The notes below the pieces were generated by a model. It ran no database searches. It was not told where the DNA came from and saw only the letters and a program-made list of their open reading frames with translations. Positions 1-9,943 of a DNA stretch of 64,000 nucleotides are shown piece after piece. Within the stretch, counting starts at the first letter, position 1, and the number at the start of each line of letters is the position of its first letter. The position numbers were made by a program, and so were the translations under genes. Source of the DNA: Candidatus Avedoeria danica (lineage in GTDB: Bacteria > Chloroflexota > Anaerolineae > Epilineales > Epilineaceae); contig JADJCV010000005.1 of NCBI GenBank assembly GCA_016703025.1, forward strand, positions 62,001 through 126,000, written 5' to 3'.

Positions 1-377
1 GCCGCACCGGGATCCCCTATCAGCTGACGGCCAAAGTGGACGAGAGCGTCATCCGACCCCAGCTCGGAACGGCGGCCTATCGCATTCTGGAAGAGGCGCT
101 GACGAACATCACCCGGCATGCGAATGCGTCGAAGGTCGACGTCCAATTGGCGACGACGACGACGGACTTCACGCTGACGGTCCGCGACGACGGCCGCGGC
201 ATCACCGACCAGGATCGGGCTGCACAGCGTTCGCTCGGCCTGGTCGGGATGCGCGAGCGGACGCTGCAACTGGGGGGAACGCTCGCGATCGTGGGACGGA
301 GCGGCGGCGATCACGGGACGACGCTGACGCTCACCCTGCCGATCGAGCATCCGACCAGTCGAGGCGCAGCACCGTGA
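1..377 (+). CDS. Sensor histidine kinase, C-terminal fragment (cut by window edge)
   Basis: Only the ATPase part of a NarL/DegS-type sensor kinase is present; the reading frame is already open at base 3 and runs to TGA at 375-377. It shows the N-box (EEALTNITRHA), the G1 motif (VRDDGRGI) and the G2 region (GLVGMRERTLQLGG), which bind ATP in HATPase_c domains. It is closely similar to the kinase that follows 69 bases downstream, so the two look like a tandem duplication. The HisKA_3 and sensor parts lie outside the window. The true start is not visible; an internal GTG at 36 should not be taken as the start because the domain continues upstream of it. Confidence 0.85.
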   Translation, partial: RTGIPYQLTAKVDESVIRPQLGTAAYRILEEALTNITRHANASKVDVQLATTTTDFTLTVRDDGRGITDQDRAAQRSLGLVGMRERTLQLGGTLAIVGRSGGDHGTTLTLTLPIEHPTSRGAAP

Positions 378-413
378 CGAGCGATCGTTGGGTCGACGAT
401 CAACCCGGCGGTC

Positions 414-419
414 TATAAT
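414..419 (+). promoter_or_regulatory. Possible -10 element upstream of second kinase
   Basis: A perfect TATAAT stands out in this GC-rich sequence, 27 bases before the ATG at 447. I see no good -35 hexamer at 16-18 bases (a TTGGGT lies 20 bases upstream), so this is a weak promoter call. If real, the leader is very short. Confidence 0.3.
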
Positions 420-446
420 GCGGAGCATGATGCAGAAGCCAGCCTG

Positions 447-1295
447 ATGCCGATCCCCCCCGACGAAGTGGCGGACACAGCTCAGGCGCACGAGCGCGAC
501 CTCGAGTCGATGAACGCCGAGCTCGAGTACCGCGTGGCACGCCGATCGGCGGCCCTCGAGCTCACGAACGAGCGGCTGCGCGCCTCGCGCACGGAGTTGC
601 GACGGCTGTCGCGCGAGCTGCTGGAGATCGCCGAGCGGGAGCGAAAGCGGTTGTCCCGCGAGGTGCACGATCAGATCGGCCAGGCGTTGACCGGCCTGAA
701 GATGGACCTCACGACCACGCGCCGCCGGCTGGAGCGGTCCGATGTCGAGGGCGCCCAGGCCAGCCTGTCGTCGGCCATCGAACTCGTCGACGACACCGTC
801 CGCATGGCCCGGCGCATCGCCCTCGACCTCCGCCCGAGCCTGCTGGACGACTTCGGCCTGGCCGCTGCGGTCGAGTGGCAGCTCGAGGACTTCGGGCAGC
901 GATCCGGCATCCGCCATCAGCTCGCCACGGACGTCGACGAGAGCGCGATCTCGCCGGCGGTCGCCACGGCGGCATATCGGATCCTCAACGAAGCGCTGAC
1001 GAACATCGCCCGCCACGCGGCGGCGAGCGCGGTGGACGTGCGGTTGGCGACGGACGGATCGCACCTCACCCTCGTCGTCCGCGACGACGGGCGCGGGATC
1101 ACAAGCGAGGAGCAGTCGGGCCCGCACGCGCTGGGCCTGCTCGGCATCCGCGAGCGGGCGCGCCAGCTCGGCGGGCGCGTGACCGTCGTCGGCGAACACG
1201 GCCGCGGCACCGTATTGACGCTCGTCCTGCCGCTCGAAACCCCGGACACCTTGGAGACGGAGGAGGACCCGCATGACGAGGGTGCTGATCGCTGA
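447..1295 (+). CDS. NarL-family sensor histidine kinase (HisKA_3)
   Basis: A 282-residue kinase with no membrane segment. Residues about 10-65 are charged and heptad-like (coiled coil). The phosphoacceptor box follows (SREVHDQIGQALTG, His near residue 74), then the ATPase domain with N-box NEALTNIARHA near residue 181, VRDDGRGI and GLLGIRERARQLGG. This arrangement is typical of cytoplasmic kinases that pair with LuxR-type regulators. Its 3' end overlaps the response regulator gene by 23 bases, so the pair is probably co-translated. The input signal is not apparent: there is no PAS, GAF or periplasmic domain. Confidence 0.9.
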   Translation: MPIPPDEVADTAQAHERDLESMNAELEYRVARRSAALELTNERLRASRTELRRLSRELLEIAERERKRLSREVHDQIGQALTGLKMDLTTTRRRLERSDVEGAQASLSSAIELVDDTVRMARRIALDLRPSLLDDFGLAAAVEWQLEDFGQRSGIRHQLATDVDESAISPAVATAAYRILNEALTNIARHAAASAVDVRLATDGSHLTLVVRDDGRGITSEEQSGPHALGLLGIRERARQLGGRVTVVGEHGRGTVLTLVLPLETPDTLETEEDPHDEGADR

Positions 1296-1903
1296 CGACC
1301 ACGCGATCTTCCGGCGCGGTCTCGAACGGACGATTCGCGGACGAGGCCGGCGGCTGGGAGATCGGTGAGGCGGCCACGGCCGACGAGGCGATGCGGCAGG
1401 TCAGGGAGGCGGTCTGGGACGTGATGGTCCTCGACATCTCGCTGCCCGACCGCAGCGGGCTCGACCTGCTCCCCGAGATCAAGGCGCTGCGCCCGGCAAT
1501 GCCCGTCCTGATCCTCAGCATGCACGCCGAGTCCCAGTACGCGATGCGGGCCCTCAAGAGCGGCGCCTCCGGCTACGTCAGCAAGGACAGCGCCTCCACC
1601 GAGCTTGTCGACGCGCTGAAACGGGTGCTGGGCGGCGGCAAGTACGTCAGCGCCGCCGTCGCCGAGTCGCTGGCCGACGTGGCACTCGGCAACGCCAGCT
1701 CCACGCCGCACGAATCACTGTCCAACCGCGAGTTCACCGTGCTCGTCGGGCTCGGCCAGGGCAAGGCGGTCGGGGAGCTGGCGGCGGAGCTCGGGCTGAG
1801 CGTGAAGACGGTGAGCACGTACCGCAGCCGGATGCTGGAGAAGATGGGCCTGCGGACGAACGCGGATGTCGTGCGGTATGTGATCGATCACGGGCTGGGG
1901 TAG
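1273..1903 (+). CDS. LuxR/NarL-type response regulator, one frameshift
   Basis: ATG at 1273 opens a receiver domain (MTRVLIADDHAIFRRGLERT) that runs into a stop at once. From about 1331 the adjacent frame continues with ADEAGGWEIGEA, the phosphoacceptor stretch VMVLDISLPD, then SMHAE and the conserved Lys of YVSKDSAS. The C-terminal HTH is complete (LSNREFTVLVGLGQGKAV, then LGLSVKTVSTYRSRMLEKM). Removing one C from ATTCGCGGAC near 1330-1336 restores ERTIADEAGG, so a one-base insertion is the simplest explanation, either a sequencing error or a recent mutation. It is the presumed partner of the overlapping upstream kinase. Confidence 0.85.
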
Positions 1904-1916
1904 TCGACGCCGGTCG

Positions 1917-1985
1917 GCGACGGTTCCGCCTGCCAGGCGACGGTTTCGCGCGCCGTGCGACGGTTTCGACCGCTGCGCGACGGTT
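1917..1985 (+). repeat. Four GCGACGGTT copies with exact 20-bp period
   Basis: GCGACGGTT occurs at 1917-1925, 1937-1945, 1957-1965 and 1977-1985, starting every 20 bases, in the non-coding stretch between the response regulator and the deacetylase gene. The bases between copies are only partly conserved. The even spacing, close to two helical turns, would suit a repeated protein-binding site, but no binder is known. Confidence 0.7.
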
Positions 1986-2128
1986 GCGCGGCGGTGGCGC
2001 GGCGGTGAATCGGCCCCACGGCCCTGCAGATTGCGGTTAGGCTGACACCGCGCTTCGGTCAAGCCCCGCACCCCACCACATCGCGCCCGGGGTGACGAAC
2101 CACAGGCCGTGGCGGCGGAGGCCTGACG

Positions 2129-3145
2129 ATGTCCCCGACCCACCCCCGCTCCGGTGCCGTCCCACTGCGCACCGCGGCGCTCGCCACCACCGTACTCATG
2201 CTCGTGACGATCGCCCACCGGCCGATCCCGTCCCCGCCGCCTTCGCCGGTGCCGGACGTGGCGACATCGGCATCGACCGAGCCCGAATGGCGGCCGCGAT
2301 CCACATCCGACGTACCGACCGCGGCCCTCGCGGTCCACAGCGGCGCCGTGCGGTCCGGGCGTTCGCTTGCGAAGATCGTCCTTCCGCCCGACCCGAACGG
2401 CATCCGCCGCGCGCCGGTGCCGATCCTGCTCTACCACCACGTCACCGCCGACGTTCCGGCAACGTCGGCCCTGCGGGAGACGACGGTTTCGCCGGCCGCG
2501 CTCGAGCTGCACCTCACCGCCCTCGAGCGCGACGGCTGGACGGTCGTCGCCCTCGACGCCGTCGTCGATGCCCTCGCTCTCGGCACGCCGCTGCCGCCGA
2601 AGGCCGTCGTGCTGACGTTCGACGACGGTTGGCGCGACCAGTTCGACATCGCGCTGCCGATCCTGCAGCGGCACGGCGTGACGGCGACGTTCTTCATCAC
2701 GACCGAGCCCGTGGAGGCCGGCTGGATCGGCTCGCTGACCTGGGGTCACGTCAAGGCGCTGGCGGAGGGCGGCATGACGATCGGGGCCCACACCCGCACG
2801 CACCGCGATCTGCTCGGCCTGTCCGACGCCGCCCTGGCGGACGAGCTGACGGCCTCGGCCGACGTCATCGCCGCCCGCACCGGCACGCGCCCGCGCCTTC
2901 TTGCCTACCCGTACGGCAACTTCGACGGCCGCGTGCTGGCGGCGGCGGCGGCGGCCGGGTATACGGCGGCGGTCACGGCGAACCCCGACGGATATGCGGC
3001 CGGCGAGTCGCTGCTGGCGCTGCCGCGCATCGCGGTGCGCGGGGGATGCGACACGAAGGCGGCGTTCGAAGGGTGCGTGGGGGCTTGGCTGGGGGAGGCC
3101 GAGGGGTGGTGGGAGGCGGTTGCGCCGGGGAGGGGGTCACGCTAG
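2129..3145 (+). CDS. Secreted polysaccharide deacetylase (NodB domain)
   Basis: A 338-residue protein with an N-terminal hydrophobic segment (about residues 14-27) followed by a Pro/Ser-rich stretch, then a NodB domain. The opening strand PILLYHHV is followed by the metal and catalytic motif TFDDG (near residue 164), the metal-binding HTRTH (near 221) and LAYPYGNFD (near 258). Such enzymes (CE4) remove N-acetyl or O-acetyl groups from cell-wall or extracellular polysaccharide. The start is supported by GGAG at 2117-2120, 8 bases before the ATG. It is transcribed alone, convergent with the minus-strand block that follows. The substrate cannot be told from sequence. Confidence 0.88.
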   Translation: MSPTHPRSGAVPLRTAALATTVLMLVTIAHRPIPSPPPSPVPDVATSASTEPEWRPRSTSDVPTAALAVHSGAVRSGRSLAKIVLPPDPNGIRRAPVPILLYHHVTADVPATSALRETTVSPAALELHLTALERDGWTVVALDAVVDALALGTPLPPKAVVLTFDDGWRDQFDIALPILQRHGVTATFFITTEPVEAGWIGSLTWGHVKALAEGGMTIGAHTRTHRDLLGLSDAALADELTASADVIAARTGTRPRLLAYPYGNFDGRVLAAAAAAGYTAAVTANPDGYAAGESLLALPRIAVRGGCDTKAAFEGCVGAWLGEAEGWWEAVAPGRGSR

Positions 3146-3279
3146 GCTCGCATCGTGGCGCAGTTCGCTGCCGATTCAGGCACAGACCGCACGACACTGC
3201 CGCATGATCCTACCTATGACTCCGCGCCATCCCTGCCTATTGCCAGCCGCTGGACATACCCAGGACCGGCCGCCACCCC

Positions 3280-4209
3280 TCACGCCGCCCCGCCCGCCGC
3301 CACCGGCGCCGCCCCACCGGCCGCCCCCGCCCCGCCCCTTCGCCCCAGCCACACCATCTGCGTCACCAGCGCGATCGGCCCCACTGTGAACAGCGCGAAG
3401 TACGGCGCGTGGACGCTCACCAGCTGCACCCACTGCCCCACCGCGCCCCAGGCCACGTCCAGGCCGCCGATCGTCCGCAGGACGAACTCCATGGCGGCGA
3501 CGAGGAACGCGACGAACATCTGCGGGACCTTGCCCTTCACGGTCGTCGGCGGGTCGGTGATCATGAAGAACGTGAAGAGCTGGTACATCGGGCCGGTGAT
3601 CGGCGCGATCTCGGCCAGGTAGGGGTCGCCGGTGATCAGGTGGCGGAGGAAGGCGAACGCCAGGAAGGACAGGACGTACGTCAGGCAGATGTGGAAGCGC
3701 TTCAGGCGGCCGATGATGATCGCGCCCGCGGTCCAGATGACGAGCATCACGTAGAGCTTGTTGTCCCACTGGATCGAGAGCGTCGCCACGGCGTTGTGGG
3801 CCAGGATGACCATCATCGCGATGCCGAAGTTCGACGGGTTCCAGATGTGGCGGCCGCGGTACCGGATGACGTACTTCGAGCCGATCGTGATCAGCGCGCA
3901 CAGGATGTACGGCCAGTAGTACGGCGAGCGCAGCAGCATGCCGATGCTGATCCCGCTGATGTAAGCGCTGGCGGCGTGCGGCCACTGCTTGCGGATCAAC
4001 TTGGACAGCACGACCTCGGCGCCGATGCACGTGGCGATCGAGAGCAGCGTCTTGTCCATGCCCTCGAGGCCGCGGAACAGCGCGTTGCCGGCGATCAGGA
4101 TCAGCGTGATCAGCAGCGGCGGCAGGTAGCGCTTGTCGATCGGCATCGCCAGCCAGTGGCTCTGCGGCACGGCCGGCGGCGCCGGCAGGGTCTGCGGCGT
4201 GGTCGACAT
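3280..4209 (-). CDS. RnfD/NqrB-like membrane protein (UnbU family)
   Basis: A 309-residue polytopic membrane protein with about eight or nine hydrophobic segments. Conserved stretches include GRHIWNPSNFGI and FFMITDPPTTVKGK, as in RnfD/NqrB-like proteins of the UnbU type found near enediyne clusters and in many other bacteria. The start ATG is preceded by AGGAG 8 bases upstream, and the gene follows the ASPIC/UnbV gene by 21 bases, the usual partnership for this family. The DPPTT stretch lies where RnfD and NqrB carry a flavin-linked Thr; whether flavin is bound here is unknown. The C-terminus ends in an Ala/Gly-rich tail. Confidence 0.8.
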   Translation of the reverse strand: MSTTPQTLPAPPAVPQSHWLAMPIDKRYLPPLLITLILIAGNALFRGLEGMDKTLLSIATCIGAEVVLSKLIRKQWPHAASAYISGISIGMLLRSPYYWPYILCALITIGSKYVIRYRGRHIWNPSNFGIAMMVILAHNAVATLSIQWDNKLYVMLVIWTAGAIIIGRLKRFHICLTYVLSFLAFAFLRHLITGDPYLAEIAPITGPMYQLFTFFMITDPPTTVKGKVPQMFVAFLVAAMEFVLRTIGGLDVAWGAVGQWVQLVSVHAPYFALFTVGPIALVTQMVWLGRRGGAGAAGGAAPVAAGGAA

Positions 4210-4230
4210 CTCGTCACTCCTGATCGGTGA

Positions 4231-6102
4231 TCATGGCCCGTTTCCGGCCGTCACGTCGTGCACCGTGTCCACGGCCGGCGCGGCGAGAGTCTGCTCCGTC
4301 CCGTCCGGCCACTCGATGATCGCCTCGTCGACCTGGGCCGCGCTGCCGAGGCCGAAGTGTAGCTGGCGGGCGTTCTGGGCGCAGAACCCGGACGCGCTCA
4401 GCACGCTCTGCACCTGCTCCTGTCCGCCCCAGCGCAGCCGCACCCGGGCGCCGACGGCGTCGCGGTTCACCTTGCCCGCCCCGGTCAGCGCAAAGCCGAT
4501 CCAGTGCCGATCGGGTGCGACCTCGTTCTTGTAGACGAGCAGCGGCCCGCGCTGGTGCGCCACGACGACATCTTGAACGCCGCGGTTCCAGAGATCGGCG
4601 ACGGCGACGGCCCGCCCGTCGTACGTCTCCGTCACGCCGACGACCTGCGCCACCTCCACGAACCCGCCCGCGCCGTCGTTCAGCCAGACGCGCTTGGGCT
4701 GGGCGCCGGCGAGGCTCTTGTCGGACATCGGCGGCCAGTTGGCGGCGTCGGAGATGATCGTCGTGTTGCCGCCGGCGATCTTGGAGTAGTCGTACCAGTA
4801 GCTCTTGCTCGGGTTCAGGCTGACGAAGCCGTTCGTCAGGAACAGGTCCTGGTGGCCGTCGTTGTTCAGGTCGGCGAACTGCGCCCCGAAGCTCCAGCCG
4901 CCGAGCTCGACGCCGAGCGAGCTGGCCAGGTTCTCGAACCTGGGGGAGTCGGTGGGCGCGTCGGCCTCGGGCACCCAGAGGTTGTTGCCCTGCAGCAGCA
5001 CGCCTTCCTCGGAGATGTTCGAGATGTAGATGCTCTGCCGGCCGTCGTTGAAGACGTCGCCGAAGGCCACGTTCATCCCGCTCTTGGGCCGGAAGCCGAT
5101 GCCGCTCTCCTTGCCGATGTTCGTGAAGTGCCCGTTGCCCTCGTTCAGCCAGTACTCGCTGACGCCGTAGTCGTTGGCGATGACGATGTCCTGCCGCCCG
5201 ACCCCGCGCAGGTCGGCCGCGGCGACGGCCAGCGACCAGCGGCGGCTGTCGATGCCCGCCGCGGCCGTGACGTCCTCGAATCGCCCGCCGCCCAGGTTGC
5301 GGTAGAGGTAGCGCCGCCCGCCGTTCTCGGCGTACTCGAAGCTCTCGGGCATCATCTTCGTCGACTGCAGGTGCCAGAGGTCGACATCCTCGGCATAGTA
5401 GCCGGCGAAGAACAGGTCGAGCACGCCGTCGTTGTCGTAGTCCAGCCACGTGGCGCTGTTGATGTTCGCCCACGCGGGCAGCGCCGCCGCTTCGCCGACG
5501 GGCTGGAAGCGGACGCCGGCCCCTTCCGTCACGTTCTCGAACAGCTCGGAGCGCCCCCACTTGTAGAGGAAGACGTCCCGGTCGCCGTCGTTGTCGTAGT
5601 CCCCCCACACCGCGCCGGCCGAGACGCCGGTGCCGTCCCGGTTCACGTCGGCCAGGCCCGCCGCCGCCGCGATGTCCTCGAACGTGCCGTCGCCCTTGTT
5701 GCGGTAGAGCGCGTTCCGGCTGCCCTCGCCGCTGTTCGTGACGTACAGGTCCTGCCAGCCGTCGTCGTCGACGTCGACGATGCTGACCGCGGCGCCCATG
5801 GCCGCCATCTGCGGCATGATGTGGTCGAGCTGGGCATCGAACCTGGGCGCGGTGTGTGTGAACGAGATGCCGGCCGCGCCCGAGACCTCGGCCAGATGGA
5901 AGCCGTGGCGCTCCAGCGCCGCCGACCGGTCGCCGCCGGCCGGGCCGCCGTCGCCGCCCGCGCCGCCGCCGTCGGAGCGGTTCGCGAGAAAGGCGGTGAG
6001 GGCGAGCAGGCCGATGAAGCCGGCGCCGAGCGCGATGCGGCCGATCAAGTCCCCCCGGCTCTTGCCCCCGGCACCGGCGACCTTGGATCCCGATGCGTTC
6101 AT
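4231..6102 (-). CDS. FG-GAP/VCBS repeat protein with ASPIC/UnbV C-terminus
   Basis: A 623-residue protein with an N-terminal signal anchor (hydrophobic segment about residues 20-40). It is followed by many FG-GAP/VCBS blades of the DxDxDGxxD type, for example VDVDDDGWQDLYVTNSGE, GDYDNDGDRDVFLY and ADLNNDGHQDLFLTNG, which bind calcium and form a beta-propeller. The last 80 or so residues form an ASPIC/UnbV domain (VGARVRLRWGGQ, then IEWPDGTEQTL). The ATG overlaps the stop of the upstream gene as ATGA (6099-6102), so the two are translationally coupled. This is a CRTAC1-like extracellular protein of unknown function. Confidence 0.9.
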   Translation of the reverse strand: MNASGSKVAGAGGKSRGDLIGRIALGAGFIGLLALTAFLANRSDGGGAGGDGGPAGGDRSAALERHGFHLAEVSGAAGISFTHTAPRFDAQLDHIMPQMAAMGAAVSIVDVDDDGWQDLYVTNSGEGSRNALYRNKGDGTFEDIAAAAGLADVNRDGTGVSAGAVWGDYDNDGDRDVFLYKWGRSELFENVTEGAGVRFQPVGEAAALPAWANINSATWLDYDNDGVLDLFFAGYYAEDVDLWHLQSTKMMPESFEYAENGGRRYLYRNLGGGRFEDVTAAAGIDSRRWSLAVAAADLRGVGRQDIVIANDYGVSEYWLNEGNGHFTNIGKESGIGFRPKSGMNVAFGDVFNDGRQSIYISNISEEGVLLQGNNLWVPEADAPTDSPRFENLASSLGVELGGWSFGAQFADLNNDGHQDLFLTNGFVSLNPSKSYWYDYSKIAGGNTTIISDAANWPPMSDKSLAGAQPKRVWLNDGAGGFVEVAQVVGVTETYDGRAVAVADLWNRGVQDVVVAHQRGPLLVYKNEVAPDRHWIGFALTGAGKVNRDAVGARVRLRWGGQEQVQSVLSASGFCAQNARQLHFGLGSAAQVDEAIIEWPDGTEQTLAAPAVDTVHDVTAGNGP

Positions 6103-9100
6103 CGATCCTCCCCCCACAACGCCCGCTGCACCGGCAGCGGCGAGACGTAGCGCGTGTGGTACGTCGCCCAGTCGTTCGCGTTCGCGCGATAGACGGGGTC
6201 GTCGGCCAGCGCCCCGGTGGCGCCGTACACCTGCTGATCGACGTACTTCGGGTTGTCGTGCGACGGCAGCGGGTGGACGGTGGCGGAGTAGGCCGTGTTG
6301 AAGTCGCCGTCCTTGTTCCAGCCGTCGCTCTGGAAGACGTAGTCGCGCACCATTGCCGCACCAGCGGCGGACGGCGCGACGTCGTCGAACACCAGGCGAA
6401 CCTCGTCGCCGGCGTTGACGATGACGTAGCGGTCGTCGACCGCGGAGAGCAGGGGCTCGACGGGGCCGTAGCGGGTGTACCAGCCGGCCAGGTCGAGCCA
6501 GATCGGGACGGTCGAGGCGATCCGGTTGTAGTCCGGCGTGTCGGGCTGGCTGCGGGGCGAGGCGCCGGGGCCTTGGACGCCGCGGGCGTACTGGTTCGTC
6601 ATCGAGAAGCCGTGGTGGCCCATGACGGCCGAGCGGAGCGTCGCGGTCGTCACGGTCGCGACGTCGGCCGGAAGCCGCCGGGCGACGCCGAGGCGGTCCC
6701 AGTAGATCTCCATGCTGTTGCGGAGCCGCAGCCGGACGAACCCGTCCGCGTCGCGCGGCGCCTCGGCGAGCTTGCCGAGGTCGATCAGCATCGTCTTGCC
6801 CTTGCCGGCCGGGAAGCCGATGAACGGCTCGACGACGGTCCAGCCGCCCTGGCCGTCGAGGGTCTCGAGCGACAGAGCCTGCGGCTTCGGCCCCGTGCCC
6901 TGCCCGAGCGCGACGTTGATCGAGCTGTCCGTGGGGTAGAGCCAGCCTTGGGCGATGACGACGGCGTTCGCGAGGTCGCCGCCGACGGATGCCGGGTCGA
7001 TCGCGAGCTCGACCCAGTGGTCTTCCGCCAGCCCCTGGTACCTGCCGAGGGCGAACGTGTCGAGGTAGAGGTTGTCGCGGTCGGCGACGAGGTCCGTCAC
7101 GTCGCGACCGCGGTGATCGACGGCGGCCGCGACGGCCTGCACCGGGCCGGTCGGCTGCACGGTCAGCGGCGCGGGCGGAACGACGAACCGCTCGTCGACC
7201 CAGACCTCGACATCGGGCGCGTGGTCGACGGCGATGAGGCCGAACCAGTCCCAGTAGTGCGTCTCCCAGAGCTCGCCGGTTACGCGCAGGTCGAGCATGC
7301 CATCCTTGGCCGCGGCTGATCCCGCGCACTTTCACCCAGTCCTGCGTCGTCACGACGCCGGCCGTGTCCTGCGCGTTCAGCCGGAGGCCCAGCGGCGACT
7401 TCCAGAGGACGTCCGTGACGAACGCCATCGCCGTCCCGTCCCAGGCATACAGCCAAGGGCACGACCCCTTCAGCCGCTGCTCGACGACGATCGGCGTGTC
7501 CACCGCAACGTCGAACTCCGGCTGGATCGTCCCGTTCGGCCACGTGAACCGCACAAGCTCCGCCGTCGTCCGATCCCCAAGGCCGATGTGGATGAACGGC
7601 CCGTCGATCGGCACCTTCTGCGTCAACCGCCCGCTCCGCGCCTCGACCGCCCCGCCAACGGCGAAGCTGTTGATCCGCTGGTCGGCGGCCTCCACGGCGC
7701 GCGCCTGGAGCGTCACGGCGTGGTAGGCCTTCTGACCGCCCTGGTTCATCAGGACGACGGGCCGGCCGGCGACGTTCACGCCGAGGAGGTCGATGCGGTG
7801 GTCGTTGTCGATGTCGGCGACGTCCGTAAGTCGGAAGCCCGCAGGGAGCGCAACCGGAGTCCAATCGGCCGGCGTTGCGCCGCCAAGCCAAGCCTGGCTC
7901 GTCGCACTCGTCGATGCCAGAAGGTCGATGGCGCCGTTGTTGTCGAGATCGGCACTGAACACGTCGATTACGGGCCAACCCGGACTTGGCGTCGGAATGT
8001 TCGCTGTACCGGTGATCCTCGCCACAGCCCAGGTGGCTTCGCTCGTCGATGGCGCCGAGAGCAGCACCAACCCCTGGCTATCCGCCGCAACGACGTCGAT
8101 GCGTCCGTCCCGATCCATGTCCGCCACAGCCACCTGCCCCACTTCGAGATCACTGTCGTGCCCGGCGCCGAGGCGCTCGAAACGACCGCCCCGAAGATTG
8201 CGGAACACCCCGAGGTTGCCGGCTGTCACACTGCCGAGCGACGTCCTCGTTCCCACGATGTCGTTCACGCCATCCTGGTCGATGTCTAACCAAGCGACGG
8301 GGATCAGCCCGTCGAACTGCCCGTCGGCAACGGCGTTCCAGGTCCCTTCGCCGTTGTTCTGAAGGACCACGTTGCGAAGCGGGTCAGGACCAATGTCCGA
8401 CGCACGGGACAGCGTCAGCACGAGATCTAGATCTCCGTCCAACTCGACATCGATCGGAAGCAGCGACGAATATGCATCTCCGGTAACCGCATCGCTCAAT
8501 CCGGTGGACGCCGTGACGTCCTCGAACCGCCCCGGCGCTGCCTGTCGCCAGAGCCGGAGTCCGGTCAGGCCGATTACGGCCAGGTCTGGCAGGCGATCGT
8601 TGTCAAAGTCCAACAGCTCGGCATCAATGACGAGAATGTCGTCGTCCACGGGCAGTTCGATCAGATCGGCGGCTTTGAGCACGATCGGAGCGTACGGCAT
8701 GACCGTCCACACGGCCCATGGTGCATCCGCCTCCGCCGTGACGGCCATGGCCCGAACACGCGCCAAGCGTGCCGCCGTGGACGTCGAGGGCGCGGTAGCG
8801 GAGATTGCGCCCGTCGCGGTAATGGCACCACCCGCATCCACATCCTCCAACACCCTTTCCTCGAACGTCACCGTCCCATCCGCCTCCGCCGCCGTCGCGC
8901 TCGGCACCGGCAGCACCATGAACGCCGTGATCGGCTCGCCGATCACCTGATCGCTCGACGTCAGCTTGGCCAGGTCGACGCGGAAGACCTCGGTGGCGCG
9001 GGAGAGGTTGTCGAGCATCGCCAGCTGCGAGGCGAGCGCCTTCGGGTCGCCCTTGGCGGCGGCCTGCAGCTCGGCGATGAGCGCCGGCAGGTCGGCGGCC

Positions 9101-9816
9101 ACCTGGCGCTGGTCGGCGCTGACGCTGGCGACGAGTTCGTCCGTGCGCGCGGCGATCGCATCGACGGCCGAGGCGAGGGCGGGGGCGTCGCCGGCGCGGG
9201 CGGCGGCGCGGGCGGTGTCGAGGAGGGCCTTGAGGTTGGCGGGGTCGGCGGCCAGGATCGCGGCCAGGTGGGTGCGGATCTCGGCCTCGGCCTCGGGGCT
9301 CGCCTGGCGGGCGAGCTCCTGGATCAGCGCGTACTGTGCCCGCAGGTTGCCCGGGTCGTTCTCGATCGCCGCCCGCCAGAGCGTCAGCGCCTCTTCCGCG
9401 TTGCCGGTGCGGCTGGCGATCAGCCCGCCGAGGAACGTGATCCGGCTGTCGTCGACGTCCTTGTCCGCCTCGGCCAGCGCCGTGGCCGCCGCGTCGTTGT
9501 CGCCCATCCGCAGCCGCGCCACCGCCAGGTTCGCCCACCCGGCCGGCTCGGCCGGCGCCAGCTGCGTCATCGTCGTGAACATCGCCGCCGCCAGGTCGTT
9601 CTGCACGCCGGAGTCGAGCGCGCCGAGGCCGCTGTAGAACAGGCCGACGACACGGTCGTACGTGGCGGGGTCCAGCGGCGCGGGCTCGGCCTTGCGCTTC
9701 GTGCAGCCGACGAGGCCGATGGCGACGAGCGCCACGGCGGCCAGGGCGGCGGCATGCGAGGCGCGGCGGCGGGGCCGCGGCGGAGCGGCTTGGAGATCGT
9801 CGTGGGATCGGGACAT
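6099..9816 (-). CDS. Lipoprotein with TPR, VCBS and ASPIC/UnbV domains, one frameshift
   Basis: A protein of about 1,239 codons. It begins with a lipobox (VALVAIGLVGC) and continues with TPR-like helices (residues about 45-230), a spacer, several VCBS blades (for example MDRDGRIDVVAA and ADLDNNGAIDLLAS) and an ASPIC/UnbV-type domain ending in RFTWPNGTIQPE. A large beta-rich C-terminal part follows (GELWETHYWDWFGL, to ALWGEDR). The frame changes once near 7300-7322, between WVKVRG and AAAKDGMLDLRV, without loss of homology on either side. The ATG at 9816 is preferred; a TTG three codons upstream is possible. It is the first gene of a three-gene module with UnbV-like and UnbU-like partners. Confidence 0.82.
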
Positions 9817-9943
9817 GGCGTGCAACGTCCGGGGGTCGTGGGCGAAGGCGACATCATATATCGTCAGCGGCCGTCGCGACGCCTGCGGCGGACGGCCCAG
9901 GATGCCGCAGATATCGCCGGCGCCGGCGCCGGCGCGGACACCC

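Noticed and set aside
9914..9938. GCCGGC-rich palindromic run as terminator
   Set aside because: It is a short alternating GC repeat common in this composition, with no T-tract or clear stem.
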